A DNA stretch of 64,000 bases from Odobenus rosmarus divergens (Eukaryota; Chordata; Mammalia; Carnivora; Odobenidae), in assembly GCF_000321225.1 (NCBI RefSeq), contig NW_004450483.1, positions 905,194 through 969,193 of the forward strand, read 5' to 3'. The notes beneath the pieces are model-generated. The model ran no database searches. It was not told the origin of the DNA and worked only from the letters and a program-made list of their open reading frames with translations. A program made the translations under genes and the position numbers. Of this stretch, positions 33,289 through 44,905 are shown piece by piece (the first letter of the stretch is position 1; each line of letters opens with the position of its first letter).

Positions 33289-35968
33289 CTGGGGGGGGGG
33301 GCGGGGCGGAGCAGAGCACACCCAAGGTGAGCCATCTTCAGCCACCTGCCCCCGACCAAAGGTCACTATTGGCCCCAGGCAGTCTGTGCCGAGGGCCACA
33401 GGCATGCATGCACGCACATGCGCACACACTTAAGGACACGTACGTGTGCGCACGCATATGTACATGTATGCACTCAGCCGCTTTCCTCAGCTGCCTCCCA
33501 CCCAGCCCTCTCCTGTCCGCACAGCTGTCGGGGGCCCCTCCTTCCTCTCTCCTGCTGGCTTGTCATCACCAAAGTGTCCCATCACATCCTGGGTCAACTG
33601 ACTTGGCAAGAAGAACAGGAGAAAAGAGGGCAGGGACTTTTGCTTCTTGGGTTTGGCTTCCTCTGGGGGGAAGCCGGGGTGGGCCCCAGGGGATCAGGGT
33701 GGGGGCGTTTTTATTTCGAGTGTGTACGAGGTCAGGTCCTGCACGGAGGCAAGAGAACAGCCAACATGCATCTGGCCCGGCCCTTCAGACAACTGACTCT
33801 CACGTGGCCCCCTCCTCCCAGGGACACACAGCACGCCCCGGGTCAGGCTCAGGGTAGAGTGGACGTCCTGCGGCAAATTCTCCCGCGACAGCCTAAGATG
33901 TGTGGGCGTTTGTATTCATGCACCACAGCCAGGAAAACGGGTTCAGGGAGAGGCCACGTTGCTCTCCGCAGAGCATACAGTGACTTCGTGACAGCCTAGA
34001 TCTGCACTCTAGTCGCCCCATCAGGATGGGGCCCACGTGTGCCCCATTCAAGGCGGCAGAGGAAAGGCCCCCAAGATAGGCTTTCCCCCATCACAGGTGC
34101 CTGGAATTCCTTTCAGAGAGCACAAAGCCTGTCACTGTCAGAAGAGCCAGAGACTGAGCATCTGTCCCACAGGGAGCTCCACCCCAGCTGATGCTGACGC
34201 GGAGCTGGTCAGGGGCGGCCTCTTGGCAAGGGACACAGGGGGCGGGCTGAGAGTTGGGGGGAGAAGGAGAGGCACAGATGTGCCAGGCTGGGACGAAGGC
34301 ATCCAGCCTTCGTCCAGTGAGGTCCAGTGAGGACCTCCACAGGATGTCAAGGACTCCCCAGTGTTCCGCTGGCTCGCTAGGCAGGCTCAGAGCACAGCCA
34401 GGCAAAGAGGCAGATGTTAGTTGCTTTCCATTTCACACTATCTACCAAACAGCAGGAAGAGTCTGCCTTTCAGAAGAGCCCCTGGGGAAAACATTTACAG
34501 CTCAGACTAAGGGGGAAACCTCCCCCACAGTCAGGAGCCCCAGCCCCGACCTGCTCCAGAGACCACGAAGCAGAGGCTGCAGCTCGCCCATTAGCCTCAT
34601 TACTACTGCTGAGTCCATTTCTGGGCGTGGGGAAATCGGCCTCACGGCTCCCCCGGCTGGCCGCAGACTCAGGCCCCTAACCGACTGTCCGCTGGAGCTG
34701 CAAAGGGCTCCTCTCAGAGGAGCTTCTGGTTGCTTCTCAGAGTGCTATTCAATTAATGCACTTGCCTTGAAAAGGCAAACGATGACGTGTGGTTTCCTAA
34801 GTTCATGGGCCGGCGCGGGGTCCACGTTACAAGGAAGTTGCAGGAGCGCCCCTGACCGGGACCTTTAGCTATGGGAGGTCTGCAGGATCGTGGCCCTCCT
34901 ACACCTGCTCTGCATGGTCAGAAAAACTGCAAATAGACTTCTTATTTCATAAGCCGCATGTCCCGCCCTTTTCCAAGAAGACTCTCGAACGAGCTGCCAG
35001 ATGGACATGGGAGCGCAAGACGGCGCAGGGGCCATGGGTACACTCAGGCCTCCAGATGGAGCTGGGCATCATCCTCGCCCACAGTTTGGAGGGCTTAAGC
35101 AGAGTGGAGATTCATTATGCTGCACTGCCTGCCAAGGGGAAGTGTCCACCTTGCAAATGAGCCAGGTCACTGAATCAGGACACTGAGCGACACGGTGACA
35201 ACCTCTTGTGATAAAGGGCTTTCTTTCCACTGACACGTTTGAGGAGCCAGGCTGGGCAGGAAGGAGGGCTTTGTGCTGCCTTTCTGAGTTAGAGGGGTAA
35301 GGCAGGGGTTCCCGGGGGCTCAGCGCCTGTCCTCGCCGCTACAGCACGTTTATCTCCCCTGGATATGTGCCGTCCTCATCAATTTCAATGGCCCCCGATG
35401 ATGGCCGACCTCATGGAAACCATGCATCATGCTGAGATGCTTTGGCGTCAGTGAGGGGATAAGAATTTGTCACCAGCTCCTCTGTTTGCCTGACAATAAC
35501 AGGACCCAATATTTCATAAAAATTAAGTGCCCAGAGCATGCCCGATGGTTTACAGGTTTGATAAAGGATGGTCTGGCAGATGTCGGGGAGACAGGGACAG
35601 GAGGTCCCCTGCATCCTTGGTGTCAAAGCTGGTGATTCTGGAGTAACAGATGGAGACCATGCCACGGTAAGAGGCCGGGGGGCGGGAGGCTCACCGGTGG
35701 CTTCAGCACTTACACCAAGCCCTTCCCATGACAGGCCTTTGCTCCAAGAATAGGGCCTGTCTCTCTCTGCTGTCTCAGAGTGTCCGAGCAAGGGGCAGGA
35801 TCTCCAAAGGGACCTACACAGGGGTTTCAGCCCCACAACAGACCAGTCCCGGGCTCTGGGTTGCTCCATTCCTCACCTTCCTGCCAAGAATCATCCTCCC
35901 TTCCTTCCCTCTTCACCACGCCACTCACTCCCTCAAATGTGCATTGAGTCATTAGAAAATATTATTTC

Positions 35969-36157
35969 GGGGCACCTGGGTGGCTCAGTTGATCAGGTCA
36001 TGATCTCTGGGTCATGAGACTGAGTCCCGCATCAGCCTCTGTGCTCTGCGTGGGGTCTGCTTGAGATTCTCTCCCTCTCCCTCCCTACCCGCCGCCCCCC
36101 CCCCGGATGCATGTGCATTCTCTCTCTCAAATAAATAAATAAAATCTTAAAAAAGAA
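35969..36157 (+). mobile_element. CAN SINE with internal deletion in the head
   Basis: It is flanked by a 15-bp target duplication with one mismatch ('agaaaatatWatttc', ending 35968 and again 36158-36172). After 'gtggctcagttg' the usual segment with 'gttaagcgtctgcc' is missing and the sequence jumps to 'atcaggtcatgatctc'. Confidence 0.94.
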
Positions 36158-36456
36158 AGAAAATATAATTTCATAGCGACTTGGCACCAGTCCCTGTGCA
36201 AACCCTGGTGATGTGGAGCCAAATCAGGCACTTCTCCCAAGGGCCGCCCTCTCCAAAGCTTACAGTGCAGTGCAGGTGCTAGGGTGGGCTCTGAGCAGGA
36301 GCCCAGGAGGATCAGGAAAGGGTGCAGTGGCAGTGAGGGGGACGGGGTGGGGGGTGGAATTCCGGGAAGAGGGAGCAACGGAACAGGGGCCACAAGCAAG
36401 CGAGTGTGACCGGGGCTTGTGTGAATTGCTGGGTGGAGATGGCTGCAGCCCCAGAC

Positions 36457-37617
36457 ATCCATCCATCCATCCATCCACTCACCCATCCAATCCATCCATC
36501 CATCCATCCATCCATCCACCCATCCATCCATCCATCAACCCATCCATCCATCTACTCACCCATCCAATCCATCCATCCAATCCATCCACCCATCCACCCA
36601 TCCATCCATCCACTCACCCATCCAATCCATCCATCCATCCATCCATCCAATCCATCCATCCATCCATCCACCCACCCATTCATCCAATCCATCCATCCAT
36701 CCACTCCACTCACCCATCCATCCATCCACTCCAATCCATCCATCCATCCATCCATCCAATCCATCCATCCATCCATCCACCCACCCATTCATCCAATCCA
36801 TCCATCCATCCACTCACCCATCCCATCCATCCATCCATCCATCCACTCACCCATCCAATCCATCCATCCATCCATCCACCCATCCATCCATCCACTCATC
36901 CATCCAATCCATCCATCCATCCATCCATCCATCCAATCCATCCATCCATCCATCCACCCATCCATCCATCCACTCACCCATCCAATCCATCCATCCATCC
37001 ATCTATCCATTCACCCATCCAATCCATCCATCCATCCATCCATCCATCCATCCACTCACCCATCCATCCATCCACTCACCCATCCAATCCATCCATCCAT
37101 CCATCCACCCATCCATCCATCCACTCACCCATCCAATCCATCCATCCATCCATCCACTCACCCATCCAATCCATCCATCCATCCACCCATCCATCCATCC
37201 ACTCACCCATCCAATCCATCCATCCATCCATCCATCCACCCATCCATCCATCCATCAACCCATCCATCCATCTACTCACCCATCCAATCCATCCATCCAA
37301 TCCATCCACCCATCCACCCATCCATCCATCCACTCACCCATCCAATCCATCCATCCATCCATCCATCCATCCATCCATCCATCCATCCACTCACCCATCC
37401 AATCCATCCATCCATCTATCCATTCACCCATCCAATCCATCCATCCATCCATCCATCCATCCATCCATCCACTCACCCATCCAATCCATCCATCCATCCA
37501 TCCACTCACTCATCCAATCCATCCATACATCCACCCACCCATCCATCCAATCCATCCATCCATCCACTCACCCATCCAATCCATCCATCCATCCAATCCA
37601 TTCATCCATCCGTTCTT
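36457..37617. repeat. (CCAT)n tetranucleotide array with higher-order structure
   Basis: This is about 1.16 kb of CCAT units with interspersed variants (CCACTCAC, CCAATC, CCACCC, CAACC). The variant pattern is itself repeated: the line-length blocks around 36520-36650 recur identically 720 bases later around 37240-37370, and a shorter pattern recurs near 36660 and 36780. All frames are open because CCAT repeats contain no stop codon on either strand, which produces long Ser-Ile-His-Pro style ORFs that are not genes. Confidence 0.99.
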
Positions 37618-37819
37618 TCACACAACCCATGTTTGATGAGCATGTGATATGCGGGGTGCCAGGGACACAGCTCTGGTCCTCCCTGAGCTCATGGTGTACC
37701 CACCCACTCTGGTTCACTCATTCATGCAGGCAGCTGTCCATTCATCCATTTGCCACCAGGGCTGAGGTCCCAGGTCCGCTGACCCAGCTGGAGGGTGGCC
37801 AGGACAGCCAGCAGGTTAC

Positions 37820-37942
37820 CTGCGTCAGGGTCAATGGGGAGGCTGGCCGCAAGCCCTCGGCCTCTGTCTTGACCTTGCTGCGCTTATGAATGACGATGGG
37901 GTTGACGGTGCTGCTCACAGCCGACTCGCTGCTCGGCTTGTT
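37820..37942 (-). CDS. GLI2: GLI2 coding exon (pre-zinc-finger linker)
   Basis: Acceptor cctccag|AAC, donor ACGCAG|gtaacc, 123 bases, 41 codons, phase 0 at both ends. It encodes [20 protein letters not shown] and a basic/acidic linker ending PASPLTLTQ. Being a multiple of three in phase 0, it could be skipped without changing frame. It lies between the N-terminal repressor region and the fingers. The donor is only 202 bases from the (CCAT)n array. Confidence 0.97.
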
Positions 37943-39237
37943 CTGGAGGAGGAGTGTAGGAGAGCCCATCACACAGGGGCAGGGCAAGGACACGCCAAGT
38001 TCTGTTTGGGCTTTACCTCTGGGATCCAACCCACAAAGACTGGGCCAACACTGGTGTTTGAAGTTTCAGAAGCTGGCTCCCCGTACTTGGTCCTCTGGCC
38101 AGGGGCACAGCCAGAGAGAGCCCAGAGCTTGGCCTTCCAACCCCCCACCTCCATGGGAATGGAAAAGAAACTCTCTCTCTGGGAGATGCTGGGCACCATC
38201 ACTCCTGTTCCAACAGCCTCAACTACTCAGCCCTCCGAAGCATGAGAGCAGGGGCAGCTCGGGGTCTGTGGAGAACAGGGCCTGGCCAGCCCAGCGAGCA
38301 GGAAAGAAGGGCCTAGTTCCTCGGGAGAAAGGGGCTAGAGCCACAGTGTCAGGTGGTGACAAGAGCTGACAGCCACTGTCTTGGGGCAGGCCCTAGGTGG
38401 CCGCCTGGAGTCCTGGGGTGGAGAGAGAGGGCGTCCTGGAAGAGGGGCTTTTCTGGACAGGGTGGAGTCCTGCCTTCCTCCCAGCACATGGTCACATCTG
38501 GGCTGTGCCTTGCCAGGTGGCTGGCATGGACAATCCCTCCATCTCAAGAACTGTCATCGTGAATGCTAACCAGGATCCGGGTCTACACGGGGCTCTGTGC
38601 ACACGAGCTCATGTATGCGCACAATGAGCCAATTAGGCGGCAGGCCCCCCTTGGCACATGCGTTAGCCCAGGCTGGAAGAGCTTTCAGCGAGTCAGGGTC
38701 CAAAACACAGTAGGACTGATTCCAAAGACTATGCCTCTCCATTCTCCAGTACTGTCTCTATAATTCCATTTCCTCATCTGCAAAATGGGGCTCCCCTCAC
38801 CAAATATTAATGGCATCTGCTGTGTGCAGGCACCATACCAGCATGCCCCGCCACACCAAAGGCCTGCTGGAAAGGTCAAATAGGATGGTCTTTTGTAAAC
38901 TTAAGCTTTAAGACTAAACTGTATAGAGTACTCTGTCTGCCAGGCTCTGACTTCTAGACTTTCTGTGGTCTACTCATTATGTTGATTAGACAGGTGCCTG
39001 TGGAACTTACTGGCTGGCTACCTGCCAAGGAAAGGTGAGGGTGTCAGGACCCAGCCCCGGTCTCCTGACCCAGCATCCAGCCCTTTTGATCCCATGGCCT
39101 CTGCCCAGCAGACATCCCACCAGCCAGACCTGTGCCCAGAGTCCTTCCACAAGTTCCCGGCGGGAGAGGGCAACGATCAGCCCTCGTGGGGTCCCAAGAG
39201 CCCGGTGACCCACCCTGTGCACCCTGCACCCATCTAC
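37943..39237. other. GLI2: GLI2 intron
   Basis: Donor gtagatg at the right and acceptor ctccag at the left. Apart from a short MIR-like stretch near 38745-38850, no repeat is recognised. Confidence 0.8.
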
Positions 39238-39451
39238 CTGGGTGTTGTCACTCGGACAGTTGCTGCTGCTGCTGAGCTGGGTGGGCGTGGCATTGATAGA
39301 GGCGAGGGGCATGGGCTGCTGGGTCAGGAAGGTGGGCGAGGGCTGGATCAAGGGTGGAGTGTGTCCGAAGGCCGAGCCCAGGCCCCTCTGCTGGCTCAGG
39401 ATCTGCTGGTAGGCCACTGGGTTGATGGGGTGGGGGAAGGTGAAGGCGGGG
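39238..39451 (-). CDS. GLI2: GLI2 coding exon (Pro/Gln/Ser-rich N-terminal region)
   Basis: The acceptor is tttgcag|C, whose first base completes a Ser codon. The donor is ACCCAG|gtagat. The exon is 214 bases, 71 full codons. It runs from PAFTFPHPINPVAYQQILSQ through QQRGLGSAFGHTPPL to SSSNCPSDNTQ. This part follows the SUFU-binding region and belongs to the N-terminal regulatory half retained in the repressor form. Confidence 0.97.
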
Positions 39452-40657
39452 CTGCAAAGAAGAGCAGACAAATCAGGGACAGAGGTGGGGGGCAGAGAGC
39501 ACCCTGCCAGGGCCTGGGAGGGGAGTGTGGCTCATCTCACTGCCAGCAGGGCTTTACCTTGCTCAAGAGCCAGCAGTGGTTCCCCACTGCCTGCCACCTC
39601 AGGCCTCCCCTTCTGTGCTCACCCCCGGGCCCTGCCCCACGATGCAGCCTTCACTCCAGCAGGCTGGCCCCCAGGAGGAGCCAGGCCTCTCATCCCCACA
39701 ACCTGGCCCTTCACCGCTCTGACGCCTGAGAGGCACCCCTGCATCATCACTCCTGGACTATCTGAACCCCATTGGGCCCCTGAGGCCGGTCCTGATGCCC
39801 CCTTGTCCAGGAAAGGTGTCCTGGGCCCTCGGGCTCACATGGTCCCCTCTCTTCTTTCACTTCTACTGGGGTTCTAGCCCCCTTCCTATCGTCGGTGTAT
39901 GGGCCACTCTTTCCAGAACAGGATACTAAGGAATAAGGATGACCTCTGACCCTAAGCCATACACGGGTGGCTTGTGGCTTCCTCCTTGCTTTCTCCTGCA
40001 TCACTCACTCTGGGGGCGGGGGAGGGGAGCCAGCTGCCATGGCGGGAGGACGCTCAAGCAGCCTTACAGAGAGGCCCCCGTCACGAGAAATAAGGCTCCT
40101 GCCAATGGCCTTGTGAGAGAGCCACCTTGACATGAATTCAGTCAAGGTGGTTGGGTCTGAGTCCTAAAGCAGCCTTGGGCTGCATGGTGGGGGTGGGGGG
40201 GATGGACACAAGGGTGAATGGTGTCCATGAGGTTTGGGTGTGCCATGCCGTGACCACAGTGGGAGGCCTGCGGCCAGCCCAAGACCTGGAGGGACCCAGG
40301 TCAGTGTCATGCCTCGCGCGGTCCCCAGTGCCAGCCAACAGCCGTGGCTGCTCCACAACACCTGCTGAAATACTAAGAAAGCCACCTTTGGTTCCATGAT
40401 GGAATCTTTCATGCCAGGGCTGCTAAGCGTCACTTTTCACACCAGAAAGCGTGTCTGGGGGCTGAAGGAGCACATGGAGCCAGACTCAAACGTCGGCGCA
40501 TTTCAAAGTCCTTGTTATCGGTTTTGAATTCCTGAACCAGTTGCAAGCGCACTGATTCACAAATGCAGCAACAGGTCCTGTCTTTCTCCTCGGGATGAAA
40601 GCATGGCCCCTCCCCACGGGGCCCCCAGCCCACCTCCCGCTGGTGGCTGGGGCTCAC
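39452..40657. other. GLI2: GLI2 intron
   Basis: Donor gtgagcc at the right and acceptor tttgcag at the left. It contains a short L2-like patch (about 39560-39720) and a balanced unique block (40480-40580). No gene is seen. Confidence 0.8.
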
Positions 40658-40859
40658 CTGAGGGTGCCTGCCGACAGGTGCCCGTAGGAGCCACTGGCCG
40701 CTGAGCTGCTCCGGGAGTTGTTGATGTAGGCCACCAGCGAGTTGGGGGACGTCCGGATCATCCGCTGCAGGTCCAGGCTGGCATCCGAGAGCGGGGAGAT
40801 GGACAGTGCTCGCTTGCGGCTCAGGCGGGGTGTCACCCGTGGGCTGGAGAAACGCGACA
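40658..40859 (-). CDS. GLI2: GLI2 coding exon (SUFU-binding motif)
   Basis: The acceptor is cccacag|TG, completing a Val codon, and the donor CTCAG|gtgagc, 202 bases with 66 full codons. It encodes [20 protein letters not shown], a conserved basic/Ser segment, then [20 protein letters not shown] and the SYGHLSAG motif, which is the SUFU contact of GLI proteins. SUFU binding here retains GLI2 in the cytoplasm and cilium. It is essentially identical to human. Confidence 0.98.
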
Positions 40860-42639
40860 CTGTGGGGACAGCCAACCCCAGGCGTCACTGTGCTTGTAGG
40901 GGCATAGAATCAGGGGAGCGGGATTGGGTGGTGGGGGATGGCGGGGAGAGCCTTTGAGGATGGTCTAATGAGAACCGCTGGGGGCTCTTGGGCAAGGGAC
41001 CTAGCCTGTCTCAAACTCAGTTGGCTTCTCTGCAGAATGGAATGGATCCGCGCACGGTGTGGTGAGGTCGGGAGAAACGCAGGTCAGTGCTTGGGTGAGG
41101 GAATATGCTCACTGAACATAAATTAGCGCCTTTACTATCAGTTTTGCAGAGAGAAGGGCTGGACTCAGCAACGCCCAAGGCATGGCAGCAAAGTACACAA
41201 ACCATAAGCGTCGAACAGCTTGGTGGCCTTTCACGAAGCGAACCCACTTGTGACACTAGCACCAAGTCAAGAAACGGCGTGGCCGGCACCTTTCCAGACC
41301 CACCCAGAGGGCAGCCCCTATGCTGGGCTCCAGGAGTCGCCCAAGGCTTCAGAAACCTGTCACCTTCAGCACTCATGATGTGCAGGCATACCCCCACCCC
41401 CCGCCTTGTGGAAGCTCTCACCCCTCACCCATACAGAACTGCGAGAAGGGGGGACAGCCTGCCCTGGATGGGGCTGCCTTCATCCTCGGGTCACACTCCC
41501 CTGCCATGGCTCCAGACTGCTCCTTCACACAGTCCCCAACCCCCAGTCAGGGTTCTGGGTCTTTCCTCTGGACAAACAGTGGCCTAGAAATGGTCTGACA
41601 GCATAACGGGGCAAGTCCCACATGCCGGTTTCTGCTCTGTCCAGACCCTCCCTGAGCCCTGGTTTCTTTTCCGTGAAGGGGTCTCCTGGTTCCAACCTCC
41701 GGCTGTGGTGAGGAGGAGAGTAGGTGATGTGTGTGAGCAGCACCTGCCCCACGGCAGGGGTGCCCCAATGCACGGCCGTGGTCCTGTGTTTCTGGATACC
41801 TGGTACTGACACCTCTTTCTGTGCCCCTTCAGTGGCCTCCTGGTTCCCTTTGGGCTGGAGGGGTTGTCTGGATACAGCTCTAGTATCCAGTGCTTGGCTG
41901 TTCCTAGGCTTGTGAGGTCCTTCTTCCCTTCTGTCTGCTCAGAACTGCTTGGACCTCACAGGTCCCCCTCCTCCAGGGAGGCAGCAGGTTACCCTGGCTG
42001 CAGGGTTGGTGTGTTGGTGCCTTGTCCCCACAGCTGTGGGGGCACCAAGGGCGGGGCTGATGGCCTGTGTATCTCTGAGCTCCCATCCCCAGTGCTGACC
42101 CGCCCCTGAGAAGGCTCAGGGCATATTCAGCCTGTGTGAGGGCACAGCCCGGGACTACCACCTGCAGAAGCTTTAGCAGAGCTCCGGCCCCACCACCTCA
42201 TGCCCTGGCACTCCCCCGCCACCCCAACCCCTCCACTGCTGGGCCCTGGGGACACCCATGCCCGGCGCCCACCCAGCCGTTCACCCTTGGCTGGCAAGCC
42301 CGGGAAGCCCCTTTCCTCCTGGGCCACTGGGATAAACACCCTCCGAGGCTGTGCAGAGGACAGATGAGGCCCCAGAATCTGTCTGAAAGGTAGCTCCAGC
42401 TCACTAGGGGTATCCTGCAGGGCTGAGCTCAGCGGGTACCCACCACCCACACAGCAGCAGAGCGGGAACCAGGGAACGCGGGAGTTGGCCTGATGCCTCC
42501 CCATCCTCCCCCCCTTCCCGACTGACTCTGCCCCCAAAGCTGCCGACAGGTCCCCTCCAGCCCACCACTAACCCTGGTCCTCCTTGAGCCCTTAGCTAAT
42601 TGCTATGTGGATGGCACATTCCTCACTGCAGCCTGAGAG

Positions 42640-42960
42640 AGCTCTTTAATGTGTGAGTCAAATTGTGTCCCTGTGGCCCCCTTCTCCAGAGCTCCCCAGT
42701 GCTATTAGGAAAAAGGCCCAAATCCTCAGGGTGGCTTCTTGGCAGCTCTGTGGGTGTCCCCTGCCCCCACCTCTTCAGCTTCATCCTGCCCACGTCCCAG
42801 GCTCTGCTCCAGCCACATTCCAGCTTCCCCCTCAGGTCACCTGCCTTTCCACATAGGGCTTTTGCACACGCAGATTCCTCTGCCTGAAGTGCTCTTCCCA
42901 CCTCTCTGTGCTCAGACCTCAGCGGGTTACCACCTTCCCAGGGAAAGCATCCTGACATCC
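42640..42960 (+). repeat. L2 LINE fossil
   Basis: Blocks in L2 order: 'ggcccaaatcctcagggtgg', 'tcaccttcc'-like text near 42840, 'gcttttgcacacgcagattc' and 'ctgcctgaagtgctcttccc'. Confidence 0.65.
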
Positions 42961-43199
42961 TCTGTTGGGAAGGTTCGCCCGCCCCAATCCAAACAGGTGT
43001 CCCATCGGCAAGCCTGCATCTGCTGGTGTGGTTTTCTGATGGCTTCTGGCTCTCCGGCCTTCAGGCACGAGGGCCTGGCGTCCGTCCCCCCTCACTCCAC
43101 ATGCGTGCACGCACAGACAGCGGGCTCAGCGGTGAGCCCACGTGCGAGATGGTAACAGCTGAGCCACCCGCACAGGCATGCTGTGGTCAGGGAGAGCAG

Positions 43200-43460
43200 A
43201 ATCACAGCCACGGAGAGTCAATATTTATGGACCGCCTGGAAGGTGCTAGATACTGTTCTAAGCACTCAAGTGTATTAACTTGTTCAGTCTCTGAAGTATT
43301 AAATCGTGTAAAATTGCCCTAGAAGGAAGGGGCTGTTATTACTCTCATTTTATGAATGACAAAACAAGTGGCTTGCCCAAGGTCGTGCAGCCAGGGGAAG
43401 TACAAAAATGGACTGGAGGTCAGGTAGTTGGCTGCCAGACCACTCAGCACACCGCCTCTG
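43200..43460 (-). repeat. MIR SINE fossil, inverted
   Basis: The inverted MIR pattern is visible: 'tactctcattttatgaatga', then 'gtggcttgcccaaggtcgtg' and 'cagccaggggaag'. Confidence 0.65.
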
Positions 43461-43599
43461 CCCAGGGTGGGGAGGTGAGGCATCTTTTGGGGAAGGATGT
43501 CCTGGAGGGTTGGGGGCTGGGCTGGATAGACACACATACACACCATGTGGGGACACACAGCTGCGCTAGCCAGCCACACTGAACCCGACACTTAGTGAT

Positions 43600-43740
43600 T
43601 GCATTGGAGCCCAGGACTCAGCCCCCTGAGCCTCTCTTTGCCCATCCGTACAGTGGGGGCAGTGCAGCTTGGCTTGCTGGGTTATTGTGAGGACCACCTG
43701 GAGACCACGGAAGTGCCTAAAACCCAGCGGACCTTCTAAA
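43600..43740 (+). repeat. MIR SINE fragment
   Basis: The 3' part of the MIR pattern: 'gagcctctctttgcccatcc', 'gttattgtgaggaccacctg'. Confidence 0.5.
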
Positions 43741-44789
43741 ATGAAACTGAGAGTTCACGTAGCTTCTTTAGGGGCTAGGAGGATGGTTTCGATGGGCAGG
43801 GTTAGCCTAATGCTAATACTGCGGTAAAGGACAGCACGTCTAGAAAACACGATTGGGCGACACAGCAGCACACCGATGACTAAAGCATTCAGTCATCTGT
43901 CCATTCACTCGGGCTCCTTTAGGCTTCTTTGTTCTTATTTATCGAGTTCACTCCTTGTCAATCCTCACTTCGAAGGAAAATCAAAGATGCAAAAGTGAAT
44001 CTTCCCAAAGATTCCTATTACTTACAGACTGAGTGGCAAATGGAGAAATATGAGGTGGGGGAAGATCTAACATCATATAAAGGAAGAAATACACTTGTCT
44101 GTGTAAGACATTTTTTAAAAGAGATTCGGCGGCTAATATTTGGATACCCACCCTCTCCTGTGCCCCTAACAAGAGGAAACAGGCCAAATCTGACAGTGAT
44201 ATTCATCTCTGTTATACCCACCCCTCAAGGGAAATATGTTTATTAATGTGCCTCTTCCCTTGATAAATTACTAAACAGAAAGAAAATCCTGGCACTCATT
44301 TCCTGTGGCTTCTCCGGTGATTTATGACTGGAGAAAGGCAGAGTCATGGCATCCATTCGTCTGTGGATGAATCTGTGCTGATTTCCGTCAGCCGCCAAGT
44401 GACCGGACACCAGCCGGCCTTCACCTGGGCAGATGCCGCCCGATATGACCCACTCCTGTTGCCGTTGGCATCTGGACCCTGTTTCATCCACTAGGGCTTT
44501 CTTTTGCTCGTTCGTGTGTTAGTTCATTCCCCCATCAGGCCCCTGTCAGTGTTGAAAGCATGCCAGGAGCAGGGCTGGTCACTACGGAGGCTGCAAGCAG
44601 GGAGGACCCTCGGCCCTGGTCTTCTGTGAAGCTCACTGTCCAGGGGAGTGATAAAAGTAGTAGTCACAGTACTAGGCCGTGTTCGCTAGGTGCCTGGGGT
44701 TGCCTTAGCTAAGTCCAGGGTGCCCAGGGCCATTGCTGCTTTCCCGGGGGCAGCCGGGAAAGGCGGGAGATTTGAGAACAGGCCCTGGG

Positions 44790-44905
44790 CCGGCAGACCA
44801 CGTTCTGACCGTGCCTGACTGCTCCGAACTGGGTGGCCTTGGGCGAGTCACTGGACCTCTCTGAGCCGGTTCCTCACCTGGAAGATGGGCCCAAAGGACC
44901 CACCT
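44790..44905 (+). repeat. MIR SINE fragment
   Basis: The MIR core: 'gtggccttgggcgagtcact' then 'ggacctctctgagcc' and 'cctcacctggaagatggg'. Confidence 0.6.

Larger units (their letters stand above)
33289..37819. other. GLI2: GLI2 intron containing the (CCAT)n array
   Basis: Donor gtaacc at the right (37819) and acceptor with a C-run at the left. It contains an alternating purine-pyrimidine stretch (33405-33472), unique AT-balanced blocks at 34735-34800 and 35330-35540, a SINE (35969-36157) and a 1.16-kb tetranucleotide array ending 202 bases from the upstream exon's donor. Confidence 0.9.

Noticed and set aside
36457..37617. CRISPR-like array
   Set aside because: The repeat is a continuous tetranucleotide without unique spacers, and the genome is mammalian.
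36213..37889. 558-codon plus-strand ORF rich in Ser-Ile-His-Pro, with long ORFs in other frames and on the minus strand
   Set aside because: A CCAT repeat contains no stop codon in any frame on either strand, so long ORFs arise automatically. There is no independent coding signal.
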